Below are positions 9,849 through 18,655 of a stretch of 64,000 bases of DNA, piece by piece. This stretch comes from Pseudomonas sp. B21_DOA (GTDB taxonomy: Bacteria; Pseudomonadota; Gammaproteobacteria; Pseudomonadales; Pseudomonadaceae), in contig CP086683.1 of the NCBI GenBank assembly GCA_030544685.1, forward strand, positions 930,001 through 994,000, in the 5' to 3' direction. The notes under the pieces are model-generated. The model was not told the origin of the DNA. It saw only the letters and a list, made by a program, of their open reading frames with translations, and did no database searches. The translations under genes were made by a program, and so were the position numbers. Each line of letters starts with the position of its first letter. Within the stretch, counting starts at the first letter, position 1.

Positions 9849-11980
9849 GCCTTGCGTACCTTGCGCTGACGACGGGTAATGAGCAGTAACGCGATGGCCG
9901 TGACCACGACGAAGACGCCAATCTGCACCGGCCACTTGTACGGCCGCAGTGTTTCACGCACGGCATCGGTCACCTGGGTGACGTAGCGCTTGTCAGCATT
10001 CTCGAAGTCCGGGTAAGGACATTGATTACCGAAGTCCACCGCCCACAGCACATAAGGACCTTCCTTGACGTAGCGCTGGTACAGCGCACTCTGGTCTTCA
10101 AGGCTGCTGTTCCAGCCGGCCGCGTTGCACAACACCGCCGCAAACGCCTGACTGGTGTGCGGCAGGTTATCGGCGGCGCGACTGGCCAATGCCGTAGCGA
10201 CAAAACGATAGTGATAACGCTGATCCGGTTGCGCGGCGCTGGCCTGCTGGCGCTGCACTTCCGCCGTGGAAATCAGCGGGCCGACATCCAGCTTCGTGCT
10301 CTCCAGCGTGTAATTGCCGCCGAAGGTGGCGTAATCAGGCGCCATCTCATAACCGAGGATGTCCATGCCCCACTCCCGGGCCGTCCATGCGGCGTTGTAC
10401 AACGCACTGGCGCGTTTGCTCGGCCACCACGCCGACTCGGCCTTGAGCCGTTGCTCGCCATACAGCCTGGCCTTGTGCTGCAGTTCGTCACTGGCGAAAT
10501 AAGCGACCGCTTCCTCGTAACGCCCCTCACGCAGCAAGCGCCGACCGAGCAGATTGCGCAGATTGGCGGCCGCCGACAGCGGCACATAGTTGTCGCGCTC
10601 CTGTTGGGTCAATGGCGGCGGCGCCGGCACGTTCTCATCGATATAACGCTTGAGCTCATCGACCGTCAGCACGCGCTCGGCAACTGTCGCGGCATCGAAC
10701 CAGTAAAGGCTATTGCTGCGATACAACTGCACAAAGGCTTGCAAATACTCGCCGCGTTGCAGCGCCAGGATCGCGCTTTCGCCCTCGACCCGACATTTTG
10801 GCTGCACCGTTTCAAACGCCCAGTCCGGCGTGCGGCGATAACCCCAGTCTTCGTTTTGCGGGAAGGCCTGGGCGGCTTTGGCGTAGGCGGCGGCAGCGGC
10901 AGTCGTATCGCCGTCACGCACTGCGAGTTTTGCCCGCAGCCACCAGGCCAGCCCGCCGTCGCCGGCGTTTACCAGAAAGGCCTTGGCGGACGCGTAATCG
11001 CCCTGTTGATAACTCATCGCCGCCAGTCGATCGGCATTGTCGAGGCTGCCACGCGTGCTGTTCTGCAACAGCGTCACCAGTTTCTTCTCGTTTGGCGGCT
11101 GCTCACCAAATGACCAGCCCTGACGGCTGACCAGCGATGCCGTGACCAGTTGCTGCACCGCTGGCTGCTGCAGCAGCTTCGCCAGCTGAGATTCCGGCAA
11201 TTCGGCCAGTTCGTTCATCAGTTGCTTGAGCGAGGTGTAACCGACGGCCGAACCGTGCAGGTTCTGTGCTTCGTACAGTTCGATGGCGCCGCTCCAGTCC
11301 CCGGCACTGCGCAGCACCCGCGCCTCCTCACCGAGGCTGGCAACGCCCAGTTCCAGCGGATCGCTGAAGCCGTCGATACTCAACTGCCGGGCCTGGCGAA
11401 AGGCATCACGCGCCTGTTCCAGCGCTTCGATACGATCGTGCGCCTCGTTGCTCAGGGCAAAAGCGATGCGCCCCAGGGAATACGCCGCCCAGGTGCTGCG
11501 CAACGGGCGCTGGTCTGCCGGCAGCGCCAGCACTTTGTTGAAATAGTCTGTGGCCAATTGCTGATCGCCGGTGGCAAAGGCCACGGCGCCGGCGACGTAC
11601 AAACGGATTTCCGCCGGCAGACTGGCGCCCTGCTCCTCGGCCTGATGCGCATCGCTGAGCCCGCGCAGTCGCTTGACCACGGCGTATTGCTCAGCGCTCA
11701 GGCCCACCTGCTCAGCCTGTTCGCGCGCCAACTCTGACGCGTTGTCTTCAGCGTAATCGTTAGGGTTATGGGTCGCGGCAGTGACATTTTTCAGCCCGGC
11801 AATGGTTTTACCGAGGCGACTGACCTCGAAGCTGAAACTGCCCTCGGGCAGATCGGCCAAGGTCTGTGCGCGATTGTCGAGCAGGCGCATCGGGAAGTCC
11901 GGGCCGCAGGCCAGCGCCGAACCCAGCGGCAGGCTGAGGCTCAGGCAGAGCAGATGGCGGGGCCAGTTACGGGTCAACAT
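9845..11980 (-). CDS. Periplasmic TPR-like protein with C-terminal membrane anchor (uncharacterised)
   Basis: The ATG at 11980 has a strong GGAGG ribosome site; longer upstream reading would remove the signal peptide. The 711-residue protein starts with a signal sequence (LLCLSLSLPLGSALA), with likely cleavage before CGPDFP. It is rich in Ala/Leu helical repeats resembling degenerate TPRs (YFNKVLALPADQRPLRSTWAAYSLGRIAF; AYAKAAQAFPQNE). It ends in one membrane helix (VQIGVFVVVTAIALLLI) and a basic tail. It overlaps the upstream DUF3142 lipoprotein gene by 14 bases and is surely co-translated with it. The pair is conserved in pseudomonads as I recall, but I know no function. A role in an envelope complex is inference. 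Confidence 0.75.
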   Translation of the reverse strand: MLTRNWPRHLLCLSLSLPLGSALACGPDFPMRLLDNRAQTLADLPEGSFSFEVSRLGKTIAGLKNVTAATHNPNDYAEDNASELAREQAEQVGLSAEQYAVVKRLRGLSDAHQAEEQGASLPAEIRLYVAGAVAFATGDQQLATDYFNKVLALPADQRPLRSTWAAYSLGRIAFALSNEAHDRIEALEQARDAFRQARQLSIDGFSDPLELGVASLGEEARVLRSAGDWSGAIELYEAQNLHGSAVGYTSLKQLMNELAELPESQLAKLLQQPAVQQLVTASLVSRQGWSFGEQPPNEKKLVTLLQNSTRGSLDNADRLAAMSYQQGDYASAKAFLVNAGDGGLAWWLRAKLAVRDGDTTAAAAAYAKAAQAFPQNEDWGYRRTPDWAFETVQPKCRVEGESAILALQRGEYLQAFVQLYRSNSLYWFDAATVAERVLTVDELKRYIDENVPAPPPLTQQERDNYVPLSAAANLRNLLGRRLLREGRYEEAVAYFASDELQHKARLYGEQRLKAESAWWPSKRASALYNAAWTAREWGMDILGYEMAPDYATFGGNYTLESTKLDVGPLISTAEVQRQQASAAQPDQRYHYRFVATALASRAADNLPHTSQAFAAVLCNAAGWNSSLEDQSALYQRYVKEGPYVLWAVDFGNQCPYPDFENADKRYVTQVTDAVRETLRPYKWPVQIGVFVVVTAIALLLITRRQRKVRKA

Positions 11981-13151
11981 GCGAACCTCCTTGATCAATA
12001 TGTGCACAACGCGCCCAACCGACAGCGCGCTGCCCGCCCGCCGGCAAGCGGCCGTCTCGCAGGCGGGTGAAGGTAAGCAGATTGGCGCTTTGTTGCAACG
12101 AGTAACCAGCGAGCGCATCGGCGCCTGCACAATCCTGCGCCTTCAGCCTGATTTGCGCGGGCCACGGGCTGTCGAGATTGCCGCGGTTTTCGAGCTGGAT
12201 GTCATAGAGACCGCCCTGCTCTTTGAATGACAAGCGCAACTGACTGCTCAACACATCGCCGCGAGCCACGGCACGCAAAGTGGTGAGGCTCCAGGCGCGC
12301 CGATCGTTGGCCAGCGGCAAGCGAAACCAGATCAACCCGGCCAGATGCTCGGGTGGATCCTCGCGCAAGGTCTTGGCGAGTTGGCTGAGTTGCTGCGGAT
12401 CGGCGAGCAGCTCCCGGCGCTGCCCGCCGCGCTCCAGTTGTACTTCACTCTCCACCACCGGCGCGCCACCGTCAGCGCCCAACAGCGCAACGCCATAAGC
12501 TGGCAGCGCCAGATAGAAGGGTTTGTCGCTGATACGGGCCCAGGCCTTGGCCCATTTCAACGCCTGCTTGGCGTCGAATAGACCCAGTCGCGGATCGCTC
12601 ACGGCATGGACTTGCAGCACGCTGCTATCAACGCTGTGCAAAAGTGCTGGCAATTGCGCACTGTCGAGCCAGGCCGGCAGCGCGGTAATGCTCAAAGGTA
12701 GAGATGGCGGCAAAGCTGCGCGCAAATGCTTGAGGAACTCAGCGTACGCGGGCAGCCGTGCATTGCCGGCATCGTGGTCGATCTCGACGCCGCTCAGCGT
12801 GAGGCCCCGCGCCTGCCAGTCGGCGATGACTTGCAGAATCTGCGCGGTGACCTGCTCCTGATCCAGTGATCGAAGCTGGCCGTCGAGGCGAACCACCGCG
12901 ATCAACGATCGGCCATCCGCTTTCAGTAACGCTGGATCGACCTGCGCCCTGCTCCAACGGGTACCGGGAAAACCCTGCAATGCCAGCACCCGCACCGTCG
13001 AGAAGTCACTGCGACTGTCGCTCAATGCCGGCACGTGCGCGGACGTCCATTGCCGCTGCCAGACGTAGAGTTGCTGGTCCAAGGCTGGTGCGACGTGTTG
13101 CTCGCAGCCCACAAGCAAGACGCCAAGAAACAGACCCACGATAAACCGCAT
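11967..13151 (-). CDS. DUF3142-type lipoprotein
   Basis: Starting at the ATG at 13151, the 394-residue protein has a lipoprotein signal (MRFIVGLFLGVLLVGC) with lipobox LVGC, so it should be a membrane-anchored lipoprotein. The body (YVWQRQW..., ALSGVEIDHDAGNARLPAYAEFLKHLRAALP) resembles the DUF3142 family, which has a TIM-barrel-like glycosidase fold with an acidic EIDHD motif. Activity is unproven. Its end overlaps the start of the next gene, the 711-residue periplasmic protein, indicating coupled expression and possibly a complex. Longer readings upstream of 13151 lack a signal peptide and run into the REP element. Confidence 0.75.
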   Translation of the reverse strand: MRFIVGLFLGVLLVGCEQHVAPALDQQLYVWQRQWTSAHVPALSDSRSDFSTVRVLALQGFPGTRWSRAQVDPALLKADGRSLIAVVRLDGQLRSLDQEQVTAQILQVIADWQARGLTLSGVEIDHDAGNARLPAYAEFLKHLRAALPPSLPLSITALPAWLDSAQLPALLHSVDSSVLQVHAVSDPRLGLFDAKQALKWAKAWARISDKPFYLALPAYGVALLGADGGAPVVESEVQLERGGQRRELLADPQQLSQLAKTLREDPPEHLAGLIWFRLPLANDRRAWSLTTLRAVARGDVLSSQLRLSFKEQGGLYDIQLENRGNLDSPWPAQIRLKAQDCAGADALAGYSLQQSANLLTFTRLRDGRLPAGGQRAVGWARCAHIDQGGSHVDP

Positions 13152-13199
13152 ACCCTGAAAATCCCTGAGACCACAGGCCGCAAGGTTACACAAAAACCC

Positions 13200-13289
13200 G
13201 TAGGAGCTGACGAGTGAAACGAGGCTGCGATCTTTTGATCTTGCTTCAAGACTCCAGGTCAAAAGATCGCAGCGTGCCGCAGCTCCTAC
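13200..13289. repeat. REP-type palindrome (GTAGGAGCTG / CAGCTCCTAC)
   Basis: GTAGGAGCTG at 13200 and its inverse CAGCTCCTAC ending at 13289 enclose a second nested pair, GCTGCGATCTTTTGATC and its inverse. This is a well-known Pseudomonas fluorescens-group intergenic repeat. Its right end supplies the stop codon of the methyltransferase gene (13286-13288), and it separates that gene from the DUF3142 lipoprotein downstream. Confidence 0.85.
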
Positions 13290-14113
13290 ACGGATGCCGC
13301 TGGTTTACGCGCGATGATCACTTGACTCTTCGCCACCACCGCATCCAGCGCCTGTTTGATCTGCGCCCCGCGCGGGGAGTCGAGTACCGCTTGCCACGTG
13401 TCGGCCCAGTGATTGAGCAGTGGGTGATCCGGGTTGCTGAATTCGACCTTGGCTTCCCAGAACAGCATCATCCACATCGACCAGTAAAAGCCGTATTGGC
13501 TATGGCTGATGATTTCCAGCCCGGCGTCGCTGACCATCTCCTTGAACTGCTCTTCGCTGATGATGCGTATGTGATTGGGTTTCTGGAAGTACTCGGGTGC
13601 GGCGATGTCCTTTTGCAGGTCTTCGGAGCTCGGGTGCGGCACACTGAGCAGGTACAACGCGCCAGGTTTTCCAACCCGTACCAGCTCAGCGAGAAACTGC
13701 GCAGGGTCGTCGACATGTTCGATCACTTCCGTCGAGACCACACGTGTCGCCGTGGCGTCGGCAATCGGCAGCGGATTGCAATCGGTGACGTGGCACTCAA
13801 CATCGCGCGCCGGAGTATCGTTCAAGCGCTGGCGGGTGGCTTCAACCTTGGCCGCATCGATATCGGCAATGATGATCTTCGCCCCGCGCGTGCCGCAAAA
13901 ATGCACGTTACCGCCATCGCCGCAGCCGACGTCGAGCAGCGTGTCGTCGGGGCTTACCGGAAACCCTGTGAACAGTTCGCCGGTTTGCTGATTGAACCAG
14001 CCGCTGAGCATCGCATCGTGCAGGCCGAGCATGTACGGGTCGGTCTTCTCGGCAACCGCCGCAACAGGCTGCGCCGGCGAGGCGTTCGTGAGTTTCTTCA
14101 AAAGGCTCAGCAT
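13286..14113 (-). CDS. Class I SAM-dependent methyltransferase of glycan cluster
   Basis: The 275-residue protein has SAM motif I LLDVGCGDGGNVHF about residue 60, IIIADIDAAKVEATRQRL for the ribose-binding acid, and a VVSTEVIEHVDDPAQFLAELVRVGKPGALYLLSVPHP block typical of UbiE/Methyltransf_11 enzymes. It is the last gene of a four-gene run (two glycosyltransferases, an acyltransferase and this), overlapping the acyltransferase stop by seven bases. By context it probably methylates a sugar or phosphosugar of a surface polysaccharide. The fold assignment is sure; the substrate is inferred. Confidence 0.85.
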   Translation of the reverse strand: MLSLLKKLTNASPAQPVAAVAEKTDPYMLGLHDAMLSGWFNQQTGELFTGFPVSPDDTLLDVGCGDGGNVHFCGTRGAKIIIADIDAAKVEATRQRLNDTPARDVECHVTDCNPLPIADATATRVVSTEVIEHVDDPAQFLAELVRVGKPGALYLLSVPHPSSEDLQKDIAAPEYFQKPNHIRIISEEQFKEMVSDAGLEIISHSQYGFYWSMWMMLFWEAKVEFSNPDHPLLNHWADTWQAVLDSPRGAQIKQALDAVVAKSQVIIARKPAASV

Positions 14114-15261
14114 GAGGTGGCTCCAGTGGATGGAAGGGCGGATCGGGGCGTGCCGAGGCGCTTGACCAACGCGGCGCCACGGTTGCGCATCGGCATTTCG
14201 ATCAAGCGGTAGTTCAGTTCACTGAGCAACACGATAAGTGCGCACGCCAGCAACAGCGTGCACACCGGATGCCCGGCAGGACTCGGCAAACCGGCGCTCT
14301 GCAAACGGAAAATCACTTCACGCACCAGTTGATAGGCCGGGATATGGATCAGATAAATGCCATAGGAGCGGCTGCCGATCCACGCGAGTAACCGTTGCAC
14401 CGCACCGGCAGGCACCAGGTAATCGCGGTTGTATGAAGCGATCCACACCAGCACGGCACTGAGCAGGGCGATTGAACCGATGCGATAAGGCGCGAAGGTG
14501 AAACGATCGGTGGCCATGAAGCTGAGCAGCAATGCGAGGGCGATCAAGGCTGAAATCCCCGCCCACGGTGGAGCCAGCCAGGTTGGCTGCCAGCGCTGAT
14601 AACCGGGCCGTGCGCTCCACATCGCCAACAGCACGCCAAGGGCCAGCGCGTCGGTGCGCACCACCATCAAAAACGGGGTGCGCACGGTCAGAATCTGCAC
14701 CGCGACCAGCGCCAGCAGCGCCCAGACCAGGCGCTGGCGAAATAGCAGGATCAGCAGCGGAAACAGCAGATAAAACTGCTCCTCCAGCGCCAGGCTCCAG
14801 TAGACAAAACTGCTGCCGTATTCATATCGGAAGAAGCTGTCGGCAAAACGGAAATTGGCGTATTGCAACACGCCGGCCAGGGTCGCTTGCACGTTGGCAT
14901 GCCAGGTACCGAAAGCGCCGGAGCGATTGAGGAACACACAGGCCAGCAGCATCAGCGCGAGCCATAGCCAAGCCGACGGCAGCAGGCGAAAGGCGCGGCG
15001 CAGCCAGAAGTTGCGCGTCTGCTGCCAACACTCCTGGCGACTGGTACAACCTTGCAACGCCGGAACCAGGCTGCGAGCGATGACAAAACCGGAGATGGCG
15101 AAAAACAGATCGACGCCCCACCACGTTTGCAGACTGCCGTGAATGCTGTCCAGCAAAGGCACCGGGTCCGCGAACAGACTGCCCTGCAGGTGATGGAACA
15201 ATACTCCCAGTACGGCGACGGCGCGCAGCACTTCTATATCCATGATGCGCTTGCCGTTCAT
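14107..15261 (-). CDS. Acyltransferase-3 family (OafA/YrhL-like) membrane protein
   Basis: Taken from the ATG at 15261, which overlaps the upstream stop as ATGA, the protein has 384 residues. It begins MDIEVLRAVAVLGVLFHH, the family motif with the catalytic-type His, then FFAISGFVIARSL. About ten hydrophobic helices follow, and the segment YWSLALEEQFYLLFPLLI is characteristic of O-acetyltransferases. These enzymes acetylate exported glycans such as O-antigen in the inner membrane. Its place behind two glycosyltransferases fits O-acetylation of the same glycan. It is shorter than forms that carry an extra SGNH domain. Confidence 0.88.
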   Translation of the reverse strand: MNGKRIMDIEVLRAVAVLGVLFHHLQGSLFADPVPLLDSIHGSLQTWWGVDLFFAISGFVIARSLVPALQGCTSRQECWQQTRNFWLRRAFRLLPSAWLWLALMLLACVFLNRSGAFGTWHANVQATLAGVLQYANFRFADSFFRYEYGSSFVYWSLALEEQFYLLFPLLILLFRQRLVWALLALVAVQILTVRTPFLMVVRTDALALGVLLAMWSARPGYQRWQPTWLAPPWAGISALIALALLLSFMATDRFTFAPYRIGSIALLSAVLVWIASYNRDYLVPAGAVQRLLAWIGSRSYGIYLIHIPAYQLVREVIFRLQSAGLPSPAGHPVCTLLLACALIVLLSELNYRLIEMPMRNRGAALVKRLGTPRSALPSTGATSC

Positions 15262-16559
15262 GCTTGGCAGGCTTCCCCTGCAGCGGCACGGTGTTCGAAC
15301 AACTGTGCAAGAAATGCCCGCAGGCGCTGCTCTGCCACGGCCTGACTGCAAAAAGCCTGCAGGCTGTCGACCGCTTGTGCGGACATCGCGGCATAACGCT
15401 GCGGCTGATTTTTTGCAACGTCGTAACTGGCCCGGTAGGCCTCACATAATGATGCCCAGTTGGTCACGTACCGCAGCGTGCGAAATGCCTTGCGCGGATC
15501 GTGCGGCCAGGCTGTCAGTTCGTCGGTGGACTCGATCAGAAACGCGTTCTCAGCGCTCAGGTAATCGATCATTGCCGTGGTTCGAGGCGCTACTGCGGGC
15601 TTGCCGCAAGACATGAACTCCATCAGAGGCAGGCACTGGCCTTCCCCGTAGGACGTGTTCACGACATAACGAGTCGCCTGCACGAGTCGCTCGTAGTCCG
15701 GATCGGCGAGATAACCGTGAATCAACACGATACGGCACCGATAGGACTGGTTTTTGTACAAATGATGGAGGATGTCAGCCAGCGCCTCTTCAGCATCGAA
15801 GTGTGTCAGTTTCAGCACCAGGGTAGCGTCTTCGACTTCGCGAAAGCTAACACAGAACGCGCTGAGCATGTCCTCCCAGTTCTTGCGGCCATCGCCGGGA
15901 TTGAACACTGACGTATACACCACGCCCTCAAGGGACAGGGTCTGCTCGGTCACCGGTGCGGCAAAATCAATGCCCTCGCCGCTGCGCAAATGCTCTGGGG
16001 CGAAGGCATTCAAGTCGAGCTGACGGCTGTCGGCCACCAGCCCTTTGATCGTCAAGCGCAACGGCTCGGCAGCGCAATGATCCTGTGCTTGCATCCCGCG
16101 TGCGGCGAAGCGGTCCCAGACCGGCGCCGGGATGGCGCTGATCGGGTAGTCCGCGGACATGGCTTCGCGGACCGCAGCGACGGTATAACTGGAATGGGTG
16201 ACAGCCGCTCCGCAGGCGTGCAAAACGCTGCGCCAGTCGTTGCGTGGCTCACCGGCGAACGGCTCGTTGGGGATCGTGCTGAATTCCCAGGCAAACACCG
16301 GCACGGTCGGACACGCCAGATCGACTGGAGTGCGGTGCGGTGGCGAAAACGAGAAGAATACACAAGGCTCGCCTCGCGCCAGGCATTCGCCATAGAGCGC
16401 GTCGACTTGCGTCAGCGGATCAGCCACTTCGATAACGCGCCCGATTCGTTCGAGAACCGGTCGATATTCCTTGAGCACGAAGTAATAGCTGTACTCCGAC
16501 CGCCCCAGATTTTGCGTAATGGTGTGCTGATTGGTTTCAGAATGAATGATGATCAGCAT
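15258..16559 (-). CDS. Glycosyltransferase, GT4-like (tandem paralogue A)
   Basis: The 433-residue protein has a GT-B style C-terminal half: VVYTSVFNPGDGRKNWEDMLSAF (the donor-domain start) and EGQCLPLMEFMSCGKPAVAP (the E-x7-E-like nucleotide-sugar signature). The N-terminal half (SEYSYYFVLKEYRPVLERIG...) is nearly co-linear with the next upstream gene, so the two are tandem duplicates. The start ATG at 16559 overlaps the end of the paralogue by seven bases. It probably adds a sugar to a lipid-linked surface glycan in the cytosol. Donor and acceptor are unknown. Confidence 0.85.
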   Translation of the reverse strand: MLIIIHSETNQHTITQNLGRSEYSYYFVLKEYRPVLERIGRVIEVADPLTQVDALYGECLARGEPCVFFSFSPPHRTPVDLACPTVPVFAWEFSTIPNEPFAGEPRNDWRSVLHACGAAVTHSSYTVAAVREAMSADYPISAIPAPVWDRFAARGMQAQDHCAAEPLRLTIKGLVADSRQLDLNAFAPEHLRSGEGIDFAAPVTEQTLSLEGVVYTSVFNPGDGRKNWEDMLSAFCVSFREVEDATLVLKLTHFDAEEALADILHHLYKNQSYRCRIVLIHGYLADPDYERLVQATRYVVNTSYGEGQCLPLMEFMSCGKPAVAPRTTAMIDYLSAENAFLIESTDELTAWPHDPRKAFRTLRYVTNWASLCEAYRASYDVAKNQPQRYAAMSAQAVDSLQAFCSQAVAEQRLRAFLAQLFEHRAAAGEACQA

Positions 16560-18130
16560 GAGGCGTTATCCAGAACAGGCTCGATATCAGCGGCCTTGGG
16601 AGCCACCGCGAAAAAATCCGCCAGGCGTGTCTGCAATGGCGCGAACGCACAGTAATCGTGCATCCGCTCGATGGCGGCGGCCGACATCCGCTGGTAATCC
16701 TGCGGGTGCGCAGTGGCCATACGGTAACTGTTTTCGTAGGCGCTTTTCAGCGAACCCCAGTCCGGTCGGTAGCGCAGGGTGCGGTAAATAATCCGCGTGT
16801 CCTGGGGCCAGATCGTCAACTCTTCGCTGGACCTGACCACGAATGCCACCGACTCGTCGATGTAATCCTCCATGGCCGTATGGGCAGGCGCGATCACCGG
16901 TTTGCCGCTGGACATGAATTCCATCAACGGCAGGCACAAACCTTCGCAGCGCGAGGCATTGACGTAGAACGTCGCCGCCTTGTAGAGCTCGGCATACTGC
17001 GCGTCGTCAAGGTAGCCGTGCATCACCACAACGCGGCAAGCGAACGGGCTGAGCTGCGCGAGCAACGTCATCAATTCGCTGTAATACAAGGCCAGATCGT
17101 TCTGGGTGATCTTGACCACCAGGGTCGCGTCTGGCTGCTCGCGAAATGCCCAGCAAAACGCGGTAATCAGTTGATGCCAGTTCTTGCGGCCATCCTTGGG
17201 ATTGAACACCGAAACGTACACCACACCGTCGACACGGGTTTCAACGATGCGGTCGGTGGCCGGCAGGTCCAGCGGCGGTGGTTCGCTGACCAGAATCGGT
17301 TGCGCGCCGCAAATGGCGGGCAGACGTTGCTCGAGCCAAGCGTGAAGGTTGTCGGGAACGCGATCACGAACCCCTTCCCAATACCAGTTCTGCAGGTATT
17401 TTACCCTTGGGACCGGCTCTGCCAGGTCACGCCCGAGATCCAGTGCCCACAGGCGCAGATAGTGCCGGGCGATGACGAACCGGCGCTTGAGTGTCAGCGG
17501 CGGTGGACGCGCGGCTTCTATTTCAGCCGCCAGCGCAGCCTCTTCTTCAGGCGTCAACGGAGCGGGGATCAGCGCATCGGCCGACAAGTCGAGTTCGCGG
17601 CTATCGAAAATACAGCCTTTGATCGCCAAGGTTGCGCCCGCGTTGATCGATGTCGGGACATGCGCCTGACGAATATCGGAAAACTTTTCCCATAGCGCTG
17701 TCGGCAACACCAGCACCGGAAAATCCTCACCCATGGCTCGCCGGATCGCCCGGGCAGTGTGGCTCGACAAGGTGATAACCCGGCCCTGGCGCGCGAGCAT
17801 TTGCGTCCAGTCCTGGCGTGGGTCGTTGTCCCACTGTTCGTCGGGAATCGAATCGAACTCCCACGCCACGACGCACATCGTCGGGCAATGAAGATCGGCC
17901 GGGGTTTTCTGCGGAGGGGCGAACGACAGGAATACGCTGTCTTCGCCAGCGGCGAGCAGTCGCCGATAGAGCGGGTCGACTTCTGCCACCGTGGATACGA
18001 CGTGCACACGACCGAGGCTTTCCAACAATGGACGATAAGCCTTGAGCACAAAGTAATAACTGTATTCGGGACGACCAAGACTCTGGCCGATGGAGTTGTC
18101 GTTGACATCTGAGTAAAGAATGAAATTCAT
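16553..18130 (-). CDS. Glycosyltransferase, GT4-like (tandem paralogue B, with insertion)
   Basis: Read from the ATG at 18130 (MNFILYSDVNDN), the protein has 525 residues. It shares with paralogue A the openings SEYSYYFVLK / PEYSYYFVLK, VVYVSVFNPKDGRKNWHQLI, and EGLCLPLMEFMSSGKPVIAP. It differs by an extra central stretch of about 90-100 residues (around residues 175-280, Pro/Glu-rich then basic), which A lacks. It is the first gene of the four-gene glycan operon, with its promoter in the 525-bp gap upstream. A longer reading from 18229 has no family support. Confidence 0.85.
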   Translation of the reverse strand: MNFILYSDVNDNSIGQSLGRPEYSYYFVLKAYRPLLESLGRVHVVSTVAEVDPLYRRLLAAGEDSVFLSFAPPQKTPADLHCPTMCVVAWEFDSIPDEQWDNDPRQDWTQMLARQGRVITLSSHTARAIRRAMGEDFPVLVLPTALWEKFSDIRQAHVPTSINAGATLAIKGCIFDSRELDLSADALIPAPLTPEEEAALAAEIEAARPPPLTLKRRFVIARHYLRLWALDLGRDLAEPVPRVKYLQNWYWEGVRDRVPDNLHAWLEQRLPAICGAQPILVSEPPPLDLPATDRIVETRVDGVVYVSVFNPKDGRKNWHQLITAFCWAFREQPDATLVVKITQNDLALYYSELMTLLAQLSPFACRVVVMHGYLDDAQYAELYKAATFYVNASRCEGLCLPLMEFMSSGKPVIAPAHTAMEDYIDESVAFVVRSSEELTIWPQDTRIIYRTLRYRPDWGSLKSAYENSYRMATAHPQDYQRMSAAAIERMHDYCAFAPLQTRLADFFAVAPKAADIEPVLDNASC

Positions 18131-18655
18131 GGCATCCCACGATAAAGCAGCCATACCGGCAACTTCATGCTGTGACGACCAGATACTGGATCGGCCCGGT
18201 AGTACCGGCACGCGTCCTTCATCAGGCACGTCTTAGTTCTTGTTTTAGTGGTCAGTTTCACTCTGCGCCGCAACCCCCGAAACACCGTTCGGATTATCGC
18301 GACAAGGGGCATTCTAAACACATCCATCGAGGGTTCGGGAACCGTCCCGCGTGAATAAATCGGTCTACGCTATCCAGAACTGACCGGTCACGGTTTGGCC
18401 TGTTGAAATTGTCGTGCAATTGGCACAGATTGATCGCAGAACAAATACAACAACTGTTTCGCCTGTTGTCCTACCGGGTTTTTCTCTCGGTCTGACAGCC
18501 CCTTCTACACCGCGTGTAGGAAATGGCGAAAGATCAGCCCAAGGGGTCGTGGTTTTGAAAAATTGCCTGCTTGTCACGGGTCTCGCCAGTTTCGCGCATC
18601 ACTCTCCGCGCCTAAGTTTGGTGTCCGCAGGAGCGGCGAACTCGGAGCGCGCGCT
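18131..18655. promoter_or_regulatory. Divergent intergenic region of the glycan cluster
   Basis: This 525-bp gap separates two divergent glycosyltransferase units and should hold both promoters. The base composition is less GC-rich than the genes. I see a palindrome CTACACcgcGTGTAG at 18505-18519 that could be an operator, and no convincing open frame or RNA gene. No promoter could be placed with confidence. Confidence 0.5.
18505..18519. promoter_or_regulatory. Palindrome, possible operator
   Basis: CTACAC and GTGTAG flank a CGC centre about 137 bases upstream of the glycosyltransferase start at 18656. The symmetry suits a dimeric regulator. It could also be a small hairpin in the leader. 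There is no known match. Confidence 0.3.

Noticed and set aside
18410..18440. TTGGCACAGATTGATC as a sigma-54 promoter
   Set aside because: The -24-like TGGCAC is present but the -12 TTGC element is missing at the required spacing.
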